A stretch of DNA of 64,000 bases from Bifidobacterium anseris (GCF_002860345.1 NZ_NMYC01000002.1:1-64000); one strand, 5' to 3'; shown: positions 52,223 to 61,702, counted from the stretch's first letter. Translations and numbers: made by a program. The notes: generated by a model from the sequence alone, not told the origin.

Positions 52223-53161
52223 TCAGCGCGCGCCGACGGCGAGCACGTCGCTGGCGCCGCCATGTTCGACGACTTCCTCGGCGAACATGAAATAAGCGCC
52301 GACCAGCCCGGCGTTGCCACTGTGGCGGCAGCGTTTGATCTGCGTTTTGAACGCCTTCCAGTCACGGATCGTGTTCAGCGCGTCCTCGAGCATCGGCACG
52401 AGCGCCGGCTCGCGGCTGATGCTGCCGCCAACGAGCACGATCTGCGGGTCGACGGCGACGACGGTGTTGAAGATGGCGACCGCCACGTAGCGCAGCCACC
52501 GTTCGACGATTGCGCGCACGCGCGGATCGTCGAGCTTGTGGAACAATGTGCTCGGCAGCACGTCGCCCTCGTTGACGCCAAATTCCTCGGCGTACCACTG
52601 CGAGAGTTTCATCGTCGAGACGAAGTCGTGCAGCGGCAGCGAGCCTGCGGAATCGTAATTGATGATCATCGTGCCGAGTTCGCCGGCCCGCCAATCCTTG
52701 CCGCGCCGCAGCTTGCCGTCGAGGAACAGCGCGCCGCCCATGCCCATGTCGAGCGTGATGAGCACGAAATCGTCGCATTTGCGCGCGTTGCCGGTCATTT
52801 TTTCGGCCATCGCCGCGCAGTTCGCGTCGTTCTCCATCCATGTGGGGATGTCGACGCCGAGGCGCGCCGTCAGTTCGGCGCCGATGCGCTGTTTGTACAG
52901 GATGCGCAGCGCGCCGGCTGTCTCCGCTGTCTGCGTGCGCGGATTGATGAATCCAGGCATGCTGATCGCGATGCCGTCGAGCTGCACGCCGAGTTTGCGC
53001 ACGACCTGCACGAGCGCGTCGTAGAATTCGTCGAGATCGGTGTTCGGCGTCGCGAAAGTGCCGGGAATGCCCATCCGTCCGTCGGTGAACAGTGCGTACC
53101 GCGTGAAGTTCGTGTTGATCTCGAACGCGAGCACCTGATGCACGCCGCTGCGTTTCGTCAT
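52223..53161 (-). CDS. ROK-family protein, kinase motifs partly lost
   Basis: 312 aa. The ROK fold is evident from GIAISMPGFIN, WMENDANCAAMAEK (catalytic Asp kept), AGELGTMI and VDPQIVLVGGSISRE. The N-terminal phosphate loop reads FEINTNFTRYA instead of DxGGT, the second loop is TLDMGMGGAL, and the Cys-rich zinc motif (CxCGxxGC) is missing. It may be a sugar-sensing or weak kinase rather than a standard sugar kinase; no helix-turn-helix is fused. GAGGAGCGAACG before ATG 53161 sets the start. It follows the GH42 gene on the same strand after a terminator. Confidence 0.82.
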   Translation of the reverse strand: MTKRSGVHQVLAFEINTNFTRYALFTDGRMGIPGTFATPNTDLDEFYDALVQVVRKLGVQLDGIAISMPGFINPRTQTAETAGALRILYKQRIGAELTARLGVDIPTWMENDANCAAMAEKMTGNARKCDDFVLITLDMGMGGALFLDGKLRRGKDWRAGELGTMIINYDSAGSLPLHDFVSTMKLSQWYAEEFGVNEGDVLPSTLFHKLDDPRVRAIVERWLRYVAVAIFNTVVAVDPQIVLVGGSISREPALVPMLEDALNTIRDWKAFKTQIKRCRHSGNAGLVGAYFMFAEEVVEHGGASDVLAVGAR

Positions 53162-53217
53162 CGTTCGCTCCTCTTTGTCCGTCCTCGCCAATTGTACCGA
53201 CGACGTGCCCATATCGG

Positions 53218-53250
53218 CCGGGGCGGTCCGCCATTGCGGCGCCGCCCCGG
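53218..53250 (-). terminator. Terminator downstream of the GH42 gene
   Basis: CCGGGGCGG (53218-53226) pairs with CCGCCCCGG (53242-53250), 26 nt past the GH42 stop. A repeated TTGCACGTCGTTC flanks the stop codon (53264 and about 53295). Confidence 0.65.
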
Positions 53251-53275
53251 TACGTAGCTCATCGTTGCACGTCGT

Positions 53276-55303
53276 TCATCGTTGCGGCGTCGCGACTTGC
53301 ACGTCGTTCTCAAACAGCAGCACCGCGAAGGGGTCGAGCACGATTCGTTCACCGTCCGCGCGCTCCCACACGCGCGTGGCGTCGCCGGTGTTCGTCACGA
53401 TTGTGTACACGGTGCCGTCGTCACCGACGCGACTGGCGACCTCGACGTCCTCGGGCGCGTCGATCGTCGCCACGCCGGCCGTGCGCAGCATGTCGTCGAA
53501 CAGCGCGTCGATGCCGACTTCGTCGAGCGCGGTGCCGACGAAGACGGCGCAGCCTTCGCCGACCTCGTGCGCGGTGACGGCCGGCGTGCCCGCGTAGAAG
53601 TCGTCGGCGCCGTAGGTCGCAAGCGTGCGCGCACCTTCCGGCTCGATGATGCTCGCGACGATCGTGCCCGAGCAATCGACGTCCGCGCCGCCGACGTTGA
53701 GGCGCACCGGCACGCTCGCGCCGGGCGCGACCGCGTCGATCTCCTCGACCCACACGCCGCACAGACTGCGCAGCGGCCCCGGATAGCCGCCTTCGATGAC
53801 GAGATCGTGCTCGTCGTGGATGCCGGACATGTATCCGGTCACGAGGACGCCGCCGCCGGCGACATAGCGTTCGAGATTGTCGGCGACGCCCGGCTTGACC
53901 ATGATCAGCGTCGGTGCGACGACGAGATCGTAGCGGCGCAGCGTCTCCAGATCGGCCGTGCTTTCGATGATGTCGACAGCAACATTGCGCTTCCACAGCG
54001 CACGGTAGAAGCGATGCACTTCGTCCGGATAGTGCAGGCCCTGCGTCGGGCCGACGCAACCTTCGAGCGACCAGTAGTTCTCCCAATCGAAGACAACGGC
54101 AACCTTCGCGTCGACGCGCGCGCCCATGATGCGCTTCGCACGTGCGGCGACGTCGGCGCCAAGCGCGCGGACTTCGCGGTAGGTGCGGGAGCGGTCGGAA
54201 TCGTCATGGCCGATGACGGCGCCATGGAAGCGCTCGCAGCCGCCGATCGACTGCTTGAGCTGGAAGAACTGTACAGTGTCGGCGCCGTGCGCGACGGCCT
54301 GCCAGCTGAGCTTGCCGACCTCGCCGGGACGCTTGACCTTGCAGTACGGGAACCAGTTCTGCTGGTTCGGCGTCTGCTCCATCAGCATGAACGGCTTGCC
54401 GCCGCCGACGCCGCGCATCAGATCGTGGCACATCGCCGTGAAGCTCGGCTGCGTATCCATGCCCGGATAGTTGTCCCAGCTGACGACGTCCATCTCACGA
54501 CCCCACGCGAAGTAGTCGAGATCCTTGAACGTTCCCATCAGATTCGTCGTGATCGGCGTCTCCTGATCGAATTCGCGGATCGCGTCACGTTCGAGGCGGA
54601 AGCAGTCGAGCATCTGCTCGTTCTGGAAACGGCGGTAGTCGATCTGCAGACCGGAGATCACGCATTTGTCGGTGCCGATGCCATCGCCGTAGGTGACGGG
54701 CGGCGCGACCTCGTCGAAATCGTAAATCGTATGGCTCCAGAAGTTCATGCACCATGCGCGGTTGAGCGCCTCGACGGTGCCGTAGCGGGCGCGCAGCCAG
54801 TCGCGGAACGCAGCCGCGCAGGTATCACAGTAGCAATAGCCGCCGCCGTTGCCGTACTCGTTGTTGACATGCCAGGCGACGAGGCCGTCATGGCCCGCGT
54901 AGCGGCGCGCGACGGCCGAGGCGAGCGCCTGCGCGCGCTCGCGGTATTTCAGCGAGCTCGGGCAGAAGTTGTGGCGGCCGCCGAAGATCTGCTGCGTGCC
55001 GTCGACGCCTTTGCGCATCACATGCGGGTACTTGCGCGCCATCCACGCCGGCACGGCGGCCGTGCCGGTCGCCATGACGATGCGGATATCGTGGCGGTCG
55101 AGCGATGCGACGATCGCGTCGAGCATCGAGAAGTCGTAGTCGCCTTCGCTCGGTTCGAGCAGCGCCCACGAGAACACGTTGATCGTCGCCTCGTTGATGT
55201 GCGCATGCTCGAGCAGTTCGAGGTCATGCTCCCAGCTGTCCTGTGGCCACTGTTCGGGGTTGTAGTCGCCGCCGAAGAGAAAATCGTCGAACATCGCCGT
55301 CAT
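53276..55303 (-). CDS. GH42 beta-galactosidase
   Basis: 675 aa, intracellular. Typical GH42 layout: FGGDYNPEQWPQDSW at the start, acid/base Glu in HVNNEYGNGGGYCYC, Cys residues of the metal site (CYCDTC), nucleophile Glu in MLMEQTPNQQNW, then the trimerisation and C-terminal beta domains. It removes terminal beta-galactose from oligosaccharides; bifidobacterial members prefer galacto-oligosaccharides or plant side chains over lactose. AAGGAG about 7 nt before ATG 55303 sets the start. It is in line with the GH31 and GH3 genes, though a hairpin follows GH31. Confidence 0.94.
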   Translation of the reverse strand: MTAMFDDFLFGGDYNPEQWPQDSWEHDLELLEHAHINEATINVFSWALLEPSEGDYDFSMLDAIVASLDRHDIRIVMATGTAAVPAWMARKYPHVMRKGVDGTQQIFGGRHNFCPSSLKYRERAQALASAVARRYAGHDGLVAWHVNNEYGNGGGYCYCDTCAAAFRDWLRARYGTVEALNRAWCMNFWSHTIYDFDEVAPPVTYGDGIGTDKCVISGLQIDYRRFQNEQMLDCFRLERDAIREFDQETPITTNLMGTFKDLDYFAWGREMDVVSWDNYPGMDTQPSFTAMCHDLMRGVGGGKPFMLMEQTPNQQNWFPYCKVKRPGEVGKLSWQAVAHGADTVQFFQLKQSIGGCERFHGAVIGHDDSDRSRTYREVRALGADVAARAKRIMGARVDAKVAVVFDWENYWSLEGCVGPTQGLHYPDEVHRFYRALWKRNVAVDIIESTADLETLRRYDLVVAPTLIMVKPGVADNLERYVAGGGVLVTGYMSGIHDEHDLVIEGGYPGPLRSLCGVWVEEIDAVAPGASVPVRLNVGGADVDCSGTIVASIIEPEGARTLATYGADDFYAGTPAVTAHEVGEGCAVFVGTALDEVGIDALFDDMLRTAGVATIDAPEDVEVASRVGDDGTVYTIVTNTGDATRVWERADGERIVLDPFAVLLFENDVQVATPQR

Positions 55304-55377
55304 CGTATCGCTCCTTCGCATAGGACGGCACCGTCGCCGTCCGAATCGCCATCAGTCTATCGTCGTGGGAAAGCGCC

Positions 55378-55410
55378 ACGTCCGGGCGGCCGACGAAACC
55401 GCCCGGACGT
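55378..55410 (-). terminator. Terminator of the GH31 gene
   Basis: A 12-bp stem, ACGTCCGGGCGG / CCGCCCGGACGT, with a 9-nt loop, 9 nt past the stop at 55419. Confidence 0.75.
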
Positions 55411-55418
55411 GAGGGGGA

Positions 55419-57449
55419 TCACACGTTGCGCGGATCCGTGCCGGGGCGCACAAGCACCGGCAGCGTGTGGTAGTCGTACTGTTCGACGTACCAGCGGCCC
55501 GGCTCATATTCGGTGCCGGTGATCAGGTTGCGCCACGGGGTGCCGTCGCCGGCGTCGGGCACGTAGAAGCGGGCGATGCCCTCCTCGTTGAAGATCGGCG
55601 CGACGAGGATGTCGGAGCCGAGCATGTACTGCGTGTCGATGTCCTCGCACGTCGGGTCGTCCTGGAATTCGAGCACCATCGAGCGCATCATCGGCACGCC
55701 GCTCGCATGCGTCTCGCGCGCGCTCTTCTCGAGATACGGGCGCAGCGAATCCTTGAGCTCGACGAATTCGCGGCAGACGTCGACCGCCTCGTCGCCGTAC
55801 AGCCACGGCACCTTGTAGGCGGTCGAGCCGTGGTAGCGCGAATGCGAGCTGAGCAGGCCGAACTGCGTCCAGCGCTTGTACAGGTCGGGCGTCGCCTGAT
55901 CCTCGAAGCCGGCGATGTCGTGGCTCCAGTAGCCGAAGCCGGACATGCCGAAGGAGAGTCCCGCGCGCAGCGATTCGGCCATCGACGGGTAGTTCGACGA
56001 GCAGTCGCCGCCCCAATGCACCGGGTAGCACTGGCCGCCCACGGTCGCCGAACGCGCGAAGAGGATCGCCTCGTCGGCGCCTTTGGTTTCCACGAGGACG
56101 TCATAGACGGCCTTGTTGTACAGCAGCGTGTAGTAGTTGTGCATGAGCTCGGGGTCGGAGCCGTCGTAGTACTGCACGTCCTCGGTCGGGATGCGCTCGC
56201 CGAAATCGGTCTTGAAGCAATCGACGCCCATCGCGACGAGCTTCTTCAGATAGCCCTGATACCATTCGACGGCGGCCGGGTTCGTGAAGTCGACGATCGC
56301 CATGCCGGCCTGCCACTTGTCCCACTGCCACACCGAGCCGTCCTTGCGCCTGATGAAGTAGCCGTTGCGGGCGCCTTCCTCGAACAGCGGCGATTTCTGG
56401 CCGATGTACGAGTTGATCCACACGCACACCTTGAGGCCGCGGTCATGCAGCTTCTTGAGCAGGCCTTCCGGATCGGGGAACTTCGACTCGTCCCACGCGA
56501 AGTTGCACCATTCGAGTTCCTTCATCCAACGGCAGTCGAAGTGGAACACCGAAAGCGGAATGCCACGTTCGGCCATGCCGTCGACGAAGTCGAGCACTGT
56601 CTGCTCGTCGTAATCCGTCGTGAAGCTCGTGCTCAGCCACAGGCCGTAGCTCCAGTCGGGCACGAGCGGCGCGCGGCCGGTGAGCGCCGTGTAGGAGGCG
56701 AGCACGTCCTTCAGGTTCGCACCGCCGATGACCGAGTACGTCATCTCCTGACCGGGCACGCTGAACTGCACGCGCGAGACCTTCTCCGAGCCGATTTCGA
56801 ACTCGACCTTGCCGGGGTTGTCGACGAACAGGCCGTAGTTCCTGTTGGACATGTAGAACGGGACGTTCTTGTACGCCTGCTCGGTGCCGGTGCCGCCGTC
56901 CTCGTTCCAGATCTCGACCGACTGGCCGTTCTTGACGAAGTTCGTGAAGCGTTCACCGAGGCCGTAGATCTTCTCGCCGACGCCGAGGTCGAGCTGTTCG
57001 CTCACGTGCAGTGCGCCGTCCGGATCGGTCACGAGCGCCTTCGCGCGCCATCCGGAGTGGGCGATCGGCTTGCCGTCGTAGCTGTAGAGGAAATCGATCG
57101 TCTCGCCTTTGGCGATGCGCAGCGTCGTCTTGCCGGACGTGAAGGTCCACGCCTCGTCCGTCTCGTCGATCGTGACGTGCGGGTGGTCCTCGTTAAGCGC
57201 GAAGGTCGGCTTGTGCGAGCGGTCCTCGCGGAAGTTGATCAGGCGCGTTGTGATGATGTTCTCGCGCGGGCTCGTCACTTCGATCGTCAGGATGCCGCCG
57301 TCGAGCGTCATGCCGGGGTTGTAGATCGGCGAGCCGAAGGGGCAGTACAGCGTGAGCTTGTCCGCCTCGGTGTCCGCCGTGTAGATGTTGGCCGCGTACT
57401 TGACGTCGAAGCCGTCCTTGATGAGCCATCCGCCGTTGAGGAACTTCAT
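55419..57449 (-). CDS. GH31 alpha-xylosidase (YicI-like), short at the C-terminus
   Basis: 676 aa. An N-terminal beta-sandwich and a catalytic barrel are present, with nucleophile Asp in CFKTDFGERIP and the YicI-type FHFDCRWMKELEWCNFAWD, VWINSYIGQKSP and GDCSSNY blocks. Family members remove alpha-1,6-xylose from the non-reducing end of xyloglucan oligosaccharides. The protein ends at LPVLVRPGTDPRNV, where relatives of ~770 residues continue with a distal beta domain of about 90 residues; a stop and terminator follow at once. It may be a natural short form or a truncation with reduced activity. A GGGAG box precedes ATG 57449. Confidence 0.9.
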   Translation of the reverse strand: MKFLNGGWLIKDGFDVKYAANIYTADTEADKLTLYCPFGSPIYNPGMTLDGGILTIEVTSPRENIITTRLINFREDRSHKPTFALNEDHPHVTIDETDEAWTFTSGKTTLRIAKGETIDFLYSYDGKPIAHSGWRAKALVTDPDGALHVSEQLDLGVGEKIYGLGERFTNFVKNGQSVEIWNEDGGTGTEQAYKNVPFYMSNRNYGLFVDNPGKVEFEIGSEKVSRVQFSVPGQEMTYSVIGGANLKDVLASYTALTGRAPLVPDWSYGLWLSTSFTTDYDEQTVLDFVDGMAERGIPLSVFHFDCRWMKELEWCNFAWDESKFPDPEGLLKKLHDRGLKVCVWINSYIGQKSPLFEEGARNGYFIRRKDGSVWQWDKWQAGMAIVDFTNPAAVEWYQGYLKKLVAMGVDCFKTDFGERIPTEDVQYYDGSDPELMHNYYTLLYNKAVYDVLVETKGADEAILFARSATVGGQCYPVHWGGDCSSNYPSMAESLRAGLSFGMSGFGYWSHDIAGFEDQATPDLYKRWTQFGLLSSHSRYHGSTAYKVPWLYGDEAVDVCREFVELKDSLRPYLEKSARETHASGVPMMRSMVLEFQDDPTCEDIDTQYMLGSDILVAPIFNEEGIARFYVPDAGDGTPWRNLITGTEYEPGRWYVEQYDYHTLPVLVRPGTDPRNV

Positions 57450-57547
57450 GGTGTCTCCCTGCTTAGTTGTGTGTGGGTTGATGTTGTTGGTTGATGTTTG
57501 TTGTGATTGATTACTTGTGATTGATTGATTACTGATTTGCCGTCCGC

Positions 57548-59677
57548 TCAGCCGATCCTGCCGACGAGCCGCAGGTCACCGACCGATTCGCCGACGTGCA
57601 CGGCCGCGCGCGGCGCGAGCGCGAAGGCGTGCGTCCGCTCGCTCCAGTAGCGCAGCGCCTCGTCGCGCGGGATCTCGATCGTCACCTGCCGCCGTTCGCC
57701 CGGCTCGAGCGCGACCTTCGTGAAGCCGCGCAGTTCGAACGCCGGACGGTCTTCGCCGGTGTCTTCGAGCGTGACGTAGACCTGCGGCACCGCCTTGCCC
57801 GCGCGCGCGCCGGTGTTCGTGACGTGGAAATCAAGGCGGATCATGTCGCCGAGTTCGCGCACTTCGAGGTCCGAGTATGCGAAGCTCGTGTAGGTCAGGC
57901 CGTGGCCGAAGCAGAAGCGCACCGGCACTTTCTTCGTGCTGTAGTAGCGGTAGCCGACGTAGATGTCCTCGGCGTAGTCGACGTGCCCGACGAGCCCGAA
58001 GGTGCCGATCGCGTGCGCCGGGCAGTCCTCGAGTCGCATCGGGAAGGTCTCCGGCAGGTGGCCGCTCGGGCTCACGCGCCCGAAAAGCGTTTCGGCGAGC
58101 GCGGTGCCGCTTTCCATGCCGTTGTACCAATTCCAGACGATCGTCGAGGCCTTGTCCGCCCACGGCATCGCGACCGGCGAGCCGGCGACGAAGACGAGCA
58201 CCGTGTCCGGATCGATGTCGAGCAGCGCGTCGATGAGCGCGTCCTGCTCGTACGGCAACGTCATGTCCTTGCGGTCGCGCGCCTCGAGGTCGTAGTCGTG
58301 GTTGAGGCCGCCGACGAAGACGATCGGGTCGCCGCTCGCCGCGAAGTCCTGCGCGAGCGCGAGCGCCTCGTCGCGCAGCCGGCGTGCGCGCGCCGCTTCC
58401 TCGTTCGCCTTCGCCTGCGAGTTCTCGAGGCTTTCCTCCTGCCATGTGTCGTCCTGATTGACCTGCGGCGCGTAATACCCTTCGGCATAGGTGATCTCGA
58501 TGTTGCCGCCGAGCATGCCGTTGATGCCGAGCAGCGGCGAGATCTCGTGCACCGCCTTGATGACGGCCGAACCGCCGCCGAGCGAGTGGATGCGGTCGGC
58601 GTTCGCGCCGACGATGAGCAGGCGGCGGATGCCGTGTTCGTCGAGCGGCAGCACCTGTGCGTCGTTCTTGAGCAGCACGATCGATTCGCGCGCGATGTCG
58701 AGCGCCGAGCGCGCCTGCGCGAGCGTCGCGTAGGAGCCGGCCTTGCGATGCGCGCGCGCGTCGCCGAGCATGTTGAGCGCGTCCATGACGGCGAGCACAT
58801 GCTCGACTTTCGCGTCGATCGTCGATTCGGCGATGCGGCCGTCCTTGACCGCTTCGAGCAGCGGGCGCGCGAAGCAGTAGTCGTCGAAGTCGTAGGTGAC
58901 GTTCATGTCGACGTCGATGCTGACGGCGGCGCTGCGTTCGGTGTTCTTGATGCCGCCCCAGTCGGAGACGACGAGGCCGTCGAATCCCCATTCGTCGCGC
59001 AGCACTTCGTCGAGCAGCCAATGCGATTCGCAGCACTGTGCGCCGTTGATCTTGTTGTAGGCGCCCATGATCGTCAGCGCGCCGGCCTGCTGCACGGCCG
59101 CGCGGAAGGCCGGCAGATACAGTTCGCGCAGCGCGCGTTCGCCAATCTTTTCGTCGACTTCGAGGCGGTCGGTTTCCTGGCTGTTCGCGGCGAAGTGCTT
59201 CGGGCAGGCGGCGACGTCCGATTCCTGGACGCCTTCGATGTAGGCGTCGCCCTGCACAGCCGTGAGCAGTGGATCCTCGCTCATGTATTCGAAGTTACGT
59301 CCGCACAGTGGCGAGCGCTTGATGTTGAGCGAGGGGCCGAGGATCACGTCCTTGCCGCGGCCGCGCGCCTCCTGGCCGAGCACCTGGCCGGTCAGATGCG
59401 CCAGTCGCGGGTTCCATGTGGAGGCGACGGCCGAGCCGCTCGGCAGGTAGGACACCATGTCGCGCGTGTTGTTGAGCGGCGCCCAGTTGTCGTCGTGTGT
59501 GTCGGCGCGCACGCCCATCGGGCCGTCGTCAAATTTCATCTCGGGGATGCCGAGGCGTTCGACGGCGGCCGTATGGAACAGCGCGGCGCCGTGGATCATG
59601 CCGATCTTCTCCTCGAGCGTGAGCTGCGCGGTCAGTTCGCGCGCCTTGCGCATATTCGCTTCGCTGATCATCGTCAT
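57548..59677 (-). CDS. GH3 beta-glucosidase
   Basis: 709 aa, cytosolic. The (alpha/beta)8 barrel carries KFDDGPMGVR, GPSLNIKRSPLCGRNFEYMSEDP and nucleophile Asp in GLVVSDWGG. The alpha/beta sandwich and the C-terminal fibronectin-type-III-like domain follow (FCFGHGLTYTSFAYS and beyond). It cleaves beta-linked glucose from the non-reducing end, which would complete backbone breakdown after the xylosidase. AAGGAG 7 nt before ATG 59677 sets the start. The 98-bp gap to GH31 is GT-rich, without a clear terminator, so cotranscription is likely. Confidence 0.94.
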   Translation of the reverse strand: MTMISEANMRKARELTAQLTLEEKIGMIHGAALFHTAAVERLGIPEMKFDDGPMGVRADTHDDNWAPLNNTRDMVSYLPSGSAVASTWNPRLAHLTGQVLGQEARGRGKDVILGPSLNIKRSPLCGRNFEYMSEDPLLTAVQGDAYIEGVQESDVAACPKHFAANSQETDRLEVDEKIGERALRELYLPAFRAAVQQAGALTIMGAYNKINGAQCCESHWLLDEVLRDEWGFDGLVVSDWGGIKNTERSAAVSIDVDMNVTYDFDDYCFARPLLEAVKDGRIAESTIDAKVEHVLAVMDALNMLGDARAHRKAGSYATLAQARSALDIARESIVLLKNDAQVLPLDEHGIRRLLIVGANADRIHSLGGGSAVIKAVHEISPLLGINGMLGGNIEITYAEGYYAPQVNQDDTWQEESLENSQAKANEEAARARRLRDEALALAQDFAASGDPIVFVGGLNHDYDLEARDRKDMTLPYEQDALIDALLDIDPDTVLVFVAGSPVAMPWADKASTIVWNWYNGMESGTALAETLFGRVSPSGHLPETFPMRLEDCPAHAIGTFGLVGHVDYAEDIYVGYRYYSTKKVPVRFCFGHGLTYTSFAYSDLEVRELGDMIRLDFHVTNTGARAGKAVPQVYVTLEDTGEDRPAFELRGFTKVALEPGERRQVTIEIPRDEALRYWSERTHAFALAPRAAVHVGESVGDLRLVGRIG

Positions 59678-59704
59678 TGGTGGTCTCCTTCTCTTTGTTG
59701 CGGA

Positions 59705-59737
59705 TTGGAAGTCGTTGCGATTTTGGAAGTCGTTGCG
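59705..59737. repeat. 15-bp direct repeat
   Basis: TTGGAAGTCGTTGCG occurs at 59705-59719 and again at 59723-59737 (18-bp step), between the GH3 start and the fucosidase remnant. It may be a regulator site pair upstream of GH3 or a trace of local duplication. Confidence 0.5.
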
Positions 59738-59747
59738 GGCCGATTAC

Positions 59748-60115
59748 TTAGCCGAGCCGCAGGCGGAAGCCGAGCGGCACAGCCATCTCGCCGGCCGGCC
59801 GTCTTCGCGTCTCGGGGATCGGCAGGTGCAGCCCGTCAACGCGGCGCTCATAGGGTGTCGGACCGACGCCGAGCAGGTCGACGCCGGAAATGACGCCGTT
59901 GAACGCCGGCCGATGCTCGCCGTCGAAGGCGGCGAAGGTGCAGCAGACGAGTTCATCGGCGCCGGCCGGGTTGAAGCAGTAGCAGTAGAGGTCGCCGTCC
60001 TTCGCCGTGAAGCGCCAATCGCCGGCGGTCCACGCCGTCGGCTTCTGGTCGGCGAACATGCCGGAGACCAGCGTCGTCGGTCCCTCGCCGCTGATGCGCC
60101 ACGGGCGGCGGCCGG
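59748..60115 (-). pseudogene. 3' remnant of a GH29 alpha-L-fucosidase gene
   Basis: A frame running to TAA at 59748 encodes about 120 residues: RPWRISGEGPTTLVSGMFAD, WTAGDWRFTAKDGDLYCYC, and a C-terminal beta domain ending GFRLRLG. This matches the end of GH29 fucosidases (RPW--YGEGPT, then FT-K-G-LYA). The catalytic barrel is missing. At its 5' side it is joined to the start of a sugar-binding-protein gene, so it has no start codon of its own. Confidence 0.75.
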
Positions 60116-60628
60116 CTCGATGCCGTCGGCGGACTTCGTCGGCGATTCGTCGGACACGTTGCCTGGCACGCCCCAGACGCCGTCCTGGCCGGCCTGCTTC
60201 GTCACGTAGTCCACGCCGGCCTGGTAGCGCTTGACGTTCGTCATCTTGCCGTAGTACGGCGTCATGTCGGTGATGAGCTTTGACTTGACGAGCTTCTGCA
60301 GACGGCCGTTCTGCATGCCGACGATGACGAGGTCGCCGAGGTTGCCCGCCGTGGAACGCGTGTCGAACAAGGTGTCGCCGCCGCCGGCCACGTTCGGGGC
60401 GATGATGTTGAGCTCCATGTTGAACTTGTCCTTGACGATCTTGGCGAACCAGCCCTTCTGGACGCCCTGGTAGTTCGCGGTCGACGAGAACACGTCCACC
60501 TTCATGAAGCTGCCGTCGTCGGGGCCGTCGCTCGCGGAGTCGTTGCCGCCGCAGGCCGCGACGGAGACGAGCATCGCCGCCGAAAGCGTCGCGGCGATTC
60601 CCGAGACGATCTTCTTCCTGATTTCCAT
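60103..60628 (-). pseudogene. 5' fragment of an extracellular sugar-binding lipoprotein gene (LplA type)
   Basis: It begins with an AAGGAGG box and ATG 60628, a signal peptide with lipobox SVAAC, then about 150 residues of a binding protein (VDVFSSTANYQGVQKGWFAK, APNVAGGGDTLFDTRS, GVWGVPGNVSDESPTK). After DGIEP the sequence switches to the GH29 remnant in another frame and reads as Arg/Ser/Thr-rich nonsense to a stop near 59744. Family proteins are about 500-550 residues, so about two thirds is gone. The junction falls in GGGCGGCGGCCGGCTC (60103-60118). The transporter's substrate-capture part is lost unless another copy exists. Confidence 0.8.
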
Positions 60629-60715
60629 GAGGAAACCTCCTTGTATCCTTCTAACTTCGGCTCATCACTGAGCACATCTGGTTGGTTGGTGGTTGGTACG
60701 GAAACGTGGATCGGG

Positions 60716-60739
60716 GCGGGGAGCCGCACGGCTCCCCGC
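60716..60739 (-). terminator. Terminator-like hairpin after the permease pseudogene
   Basis: GCGGGGAGCCG / CGGCTCCCCGC with almost no loop, 7 nt past the permease stop. In the original operon it may have reduced readthrough into the binding-protein gene. Confidence 0.6.
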
Positions 60740-60745
60740 GTACGG

Positions 60746-61702
60746 TCAGCCCTTGACTGCGCCGAGCATCATGCCCTTGACGAAGAAGCGCTGGAAGAAC
60801 GGGTAGATAAACATGATCGGCAGGACGACGATGACGGAGACGGTCATGCGGATCGCCGTAGGCGTCGCCGCCGTGGCCAGCAGTGCGGCGTTCGCGGCGT
60901 TCGCCTTGACCGAGTTCGCGATCGAGCTCGCCTGGTTGATGTAGGTGTAGAGCAAGTACTGCAGGCTCCACAGCTTCGAATCGGTCATGTAGATCAGTGT
61001 GTCCTGGAACGAGTTCCACTGGTTGACGGCGGAGAAGATCGCAACGGTCGCGAGGATCGGCGTGCACATCGGCAGCACGATCTTCCAGAACACCGTCATC
61101 GTGCCCGCGCCGTCCACTTCGGCGGCCTCCTGCAACGATGCCGGGATCGACTCGATGTAGGTCTTGACGAGGATGATGTTGAACGGCTGCACAATCGCCG
61201 GCAGGATGTAGACCCAGAAGTTGTTCGTCAGGCCGTAGTTCTTCATCGTGATGAACATCGGGATCAGGCCCGCGTTGAAGTACATCGTGATGACGACGAA
61301 GCGGTACCAGAACGAACGCTTCCACATCTTCTGCTGCGTGAACATGAAGCCGAGGTAGGCGGAGGCGAGGACGGTGAGCACGGTGCCGATGACGGTACGG
61401 GCCACCGAGATCCACGCGGACTGCGCAAGGCCGTCGAGGCCGAGCACGGTCTTGTAGTTGTCCCAGTGCAGGCCTTCGATCTTCTAGGTGACGTCGCCGG
61501 CGGCGGCCGCCTGGTTGTTCGACAGCGAGTTGATGATCAGATAGTAGAACGGGTAGGTGCAGATCAGCGCGAACAACGTGAGGATGATGATGTTCACGAC
61601 GTTGTAGATCTTCTCGCCCTTCGTGCGGCGCATGGCCGGCGAGACGCTCGCCTTGGCCCTCTTCGGCCTCTTGGCGCTTGCGGGTGCTGTTGCGGTTGAC
61701 AT
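60746..61702 (-). pseudogene. Carbohydrate ABC permease (LplC/MalG type) broken by an in-frame TAG
   Basis: Full length would be 318 codons. ATG 61702 follows GGAGTAACC. After 72 codons (ending AAAAGDVT) comes TAG at 61484-61486, then the same frame continues KIEGLHWDNYKTVLGLDGL and on through six helices to GAVKG. The EAA loop (SLQEAAEVDGAGTMTVFWKIVLP) is intact. Only one base separates TAG from a sense codon (for example TGG), so the damage is a single nonsense mutation, unless it is suppressed, read through or a sequencing error. A reinitiated product from ATG 61447 would lack the first helix. Confidence 0.85.

Noticed and set aside
61447-61490. Frameshift in the sugar permease gene
   Set aside because: The reading frame on both sides of the break is the same; the interruption is one TAG codon, not a shift.
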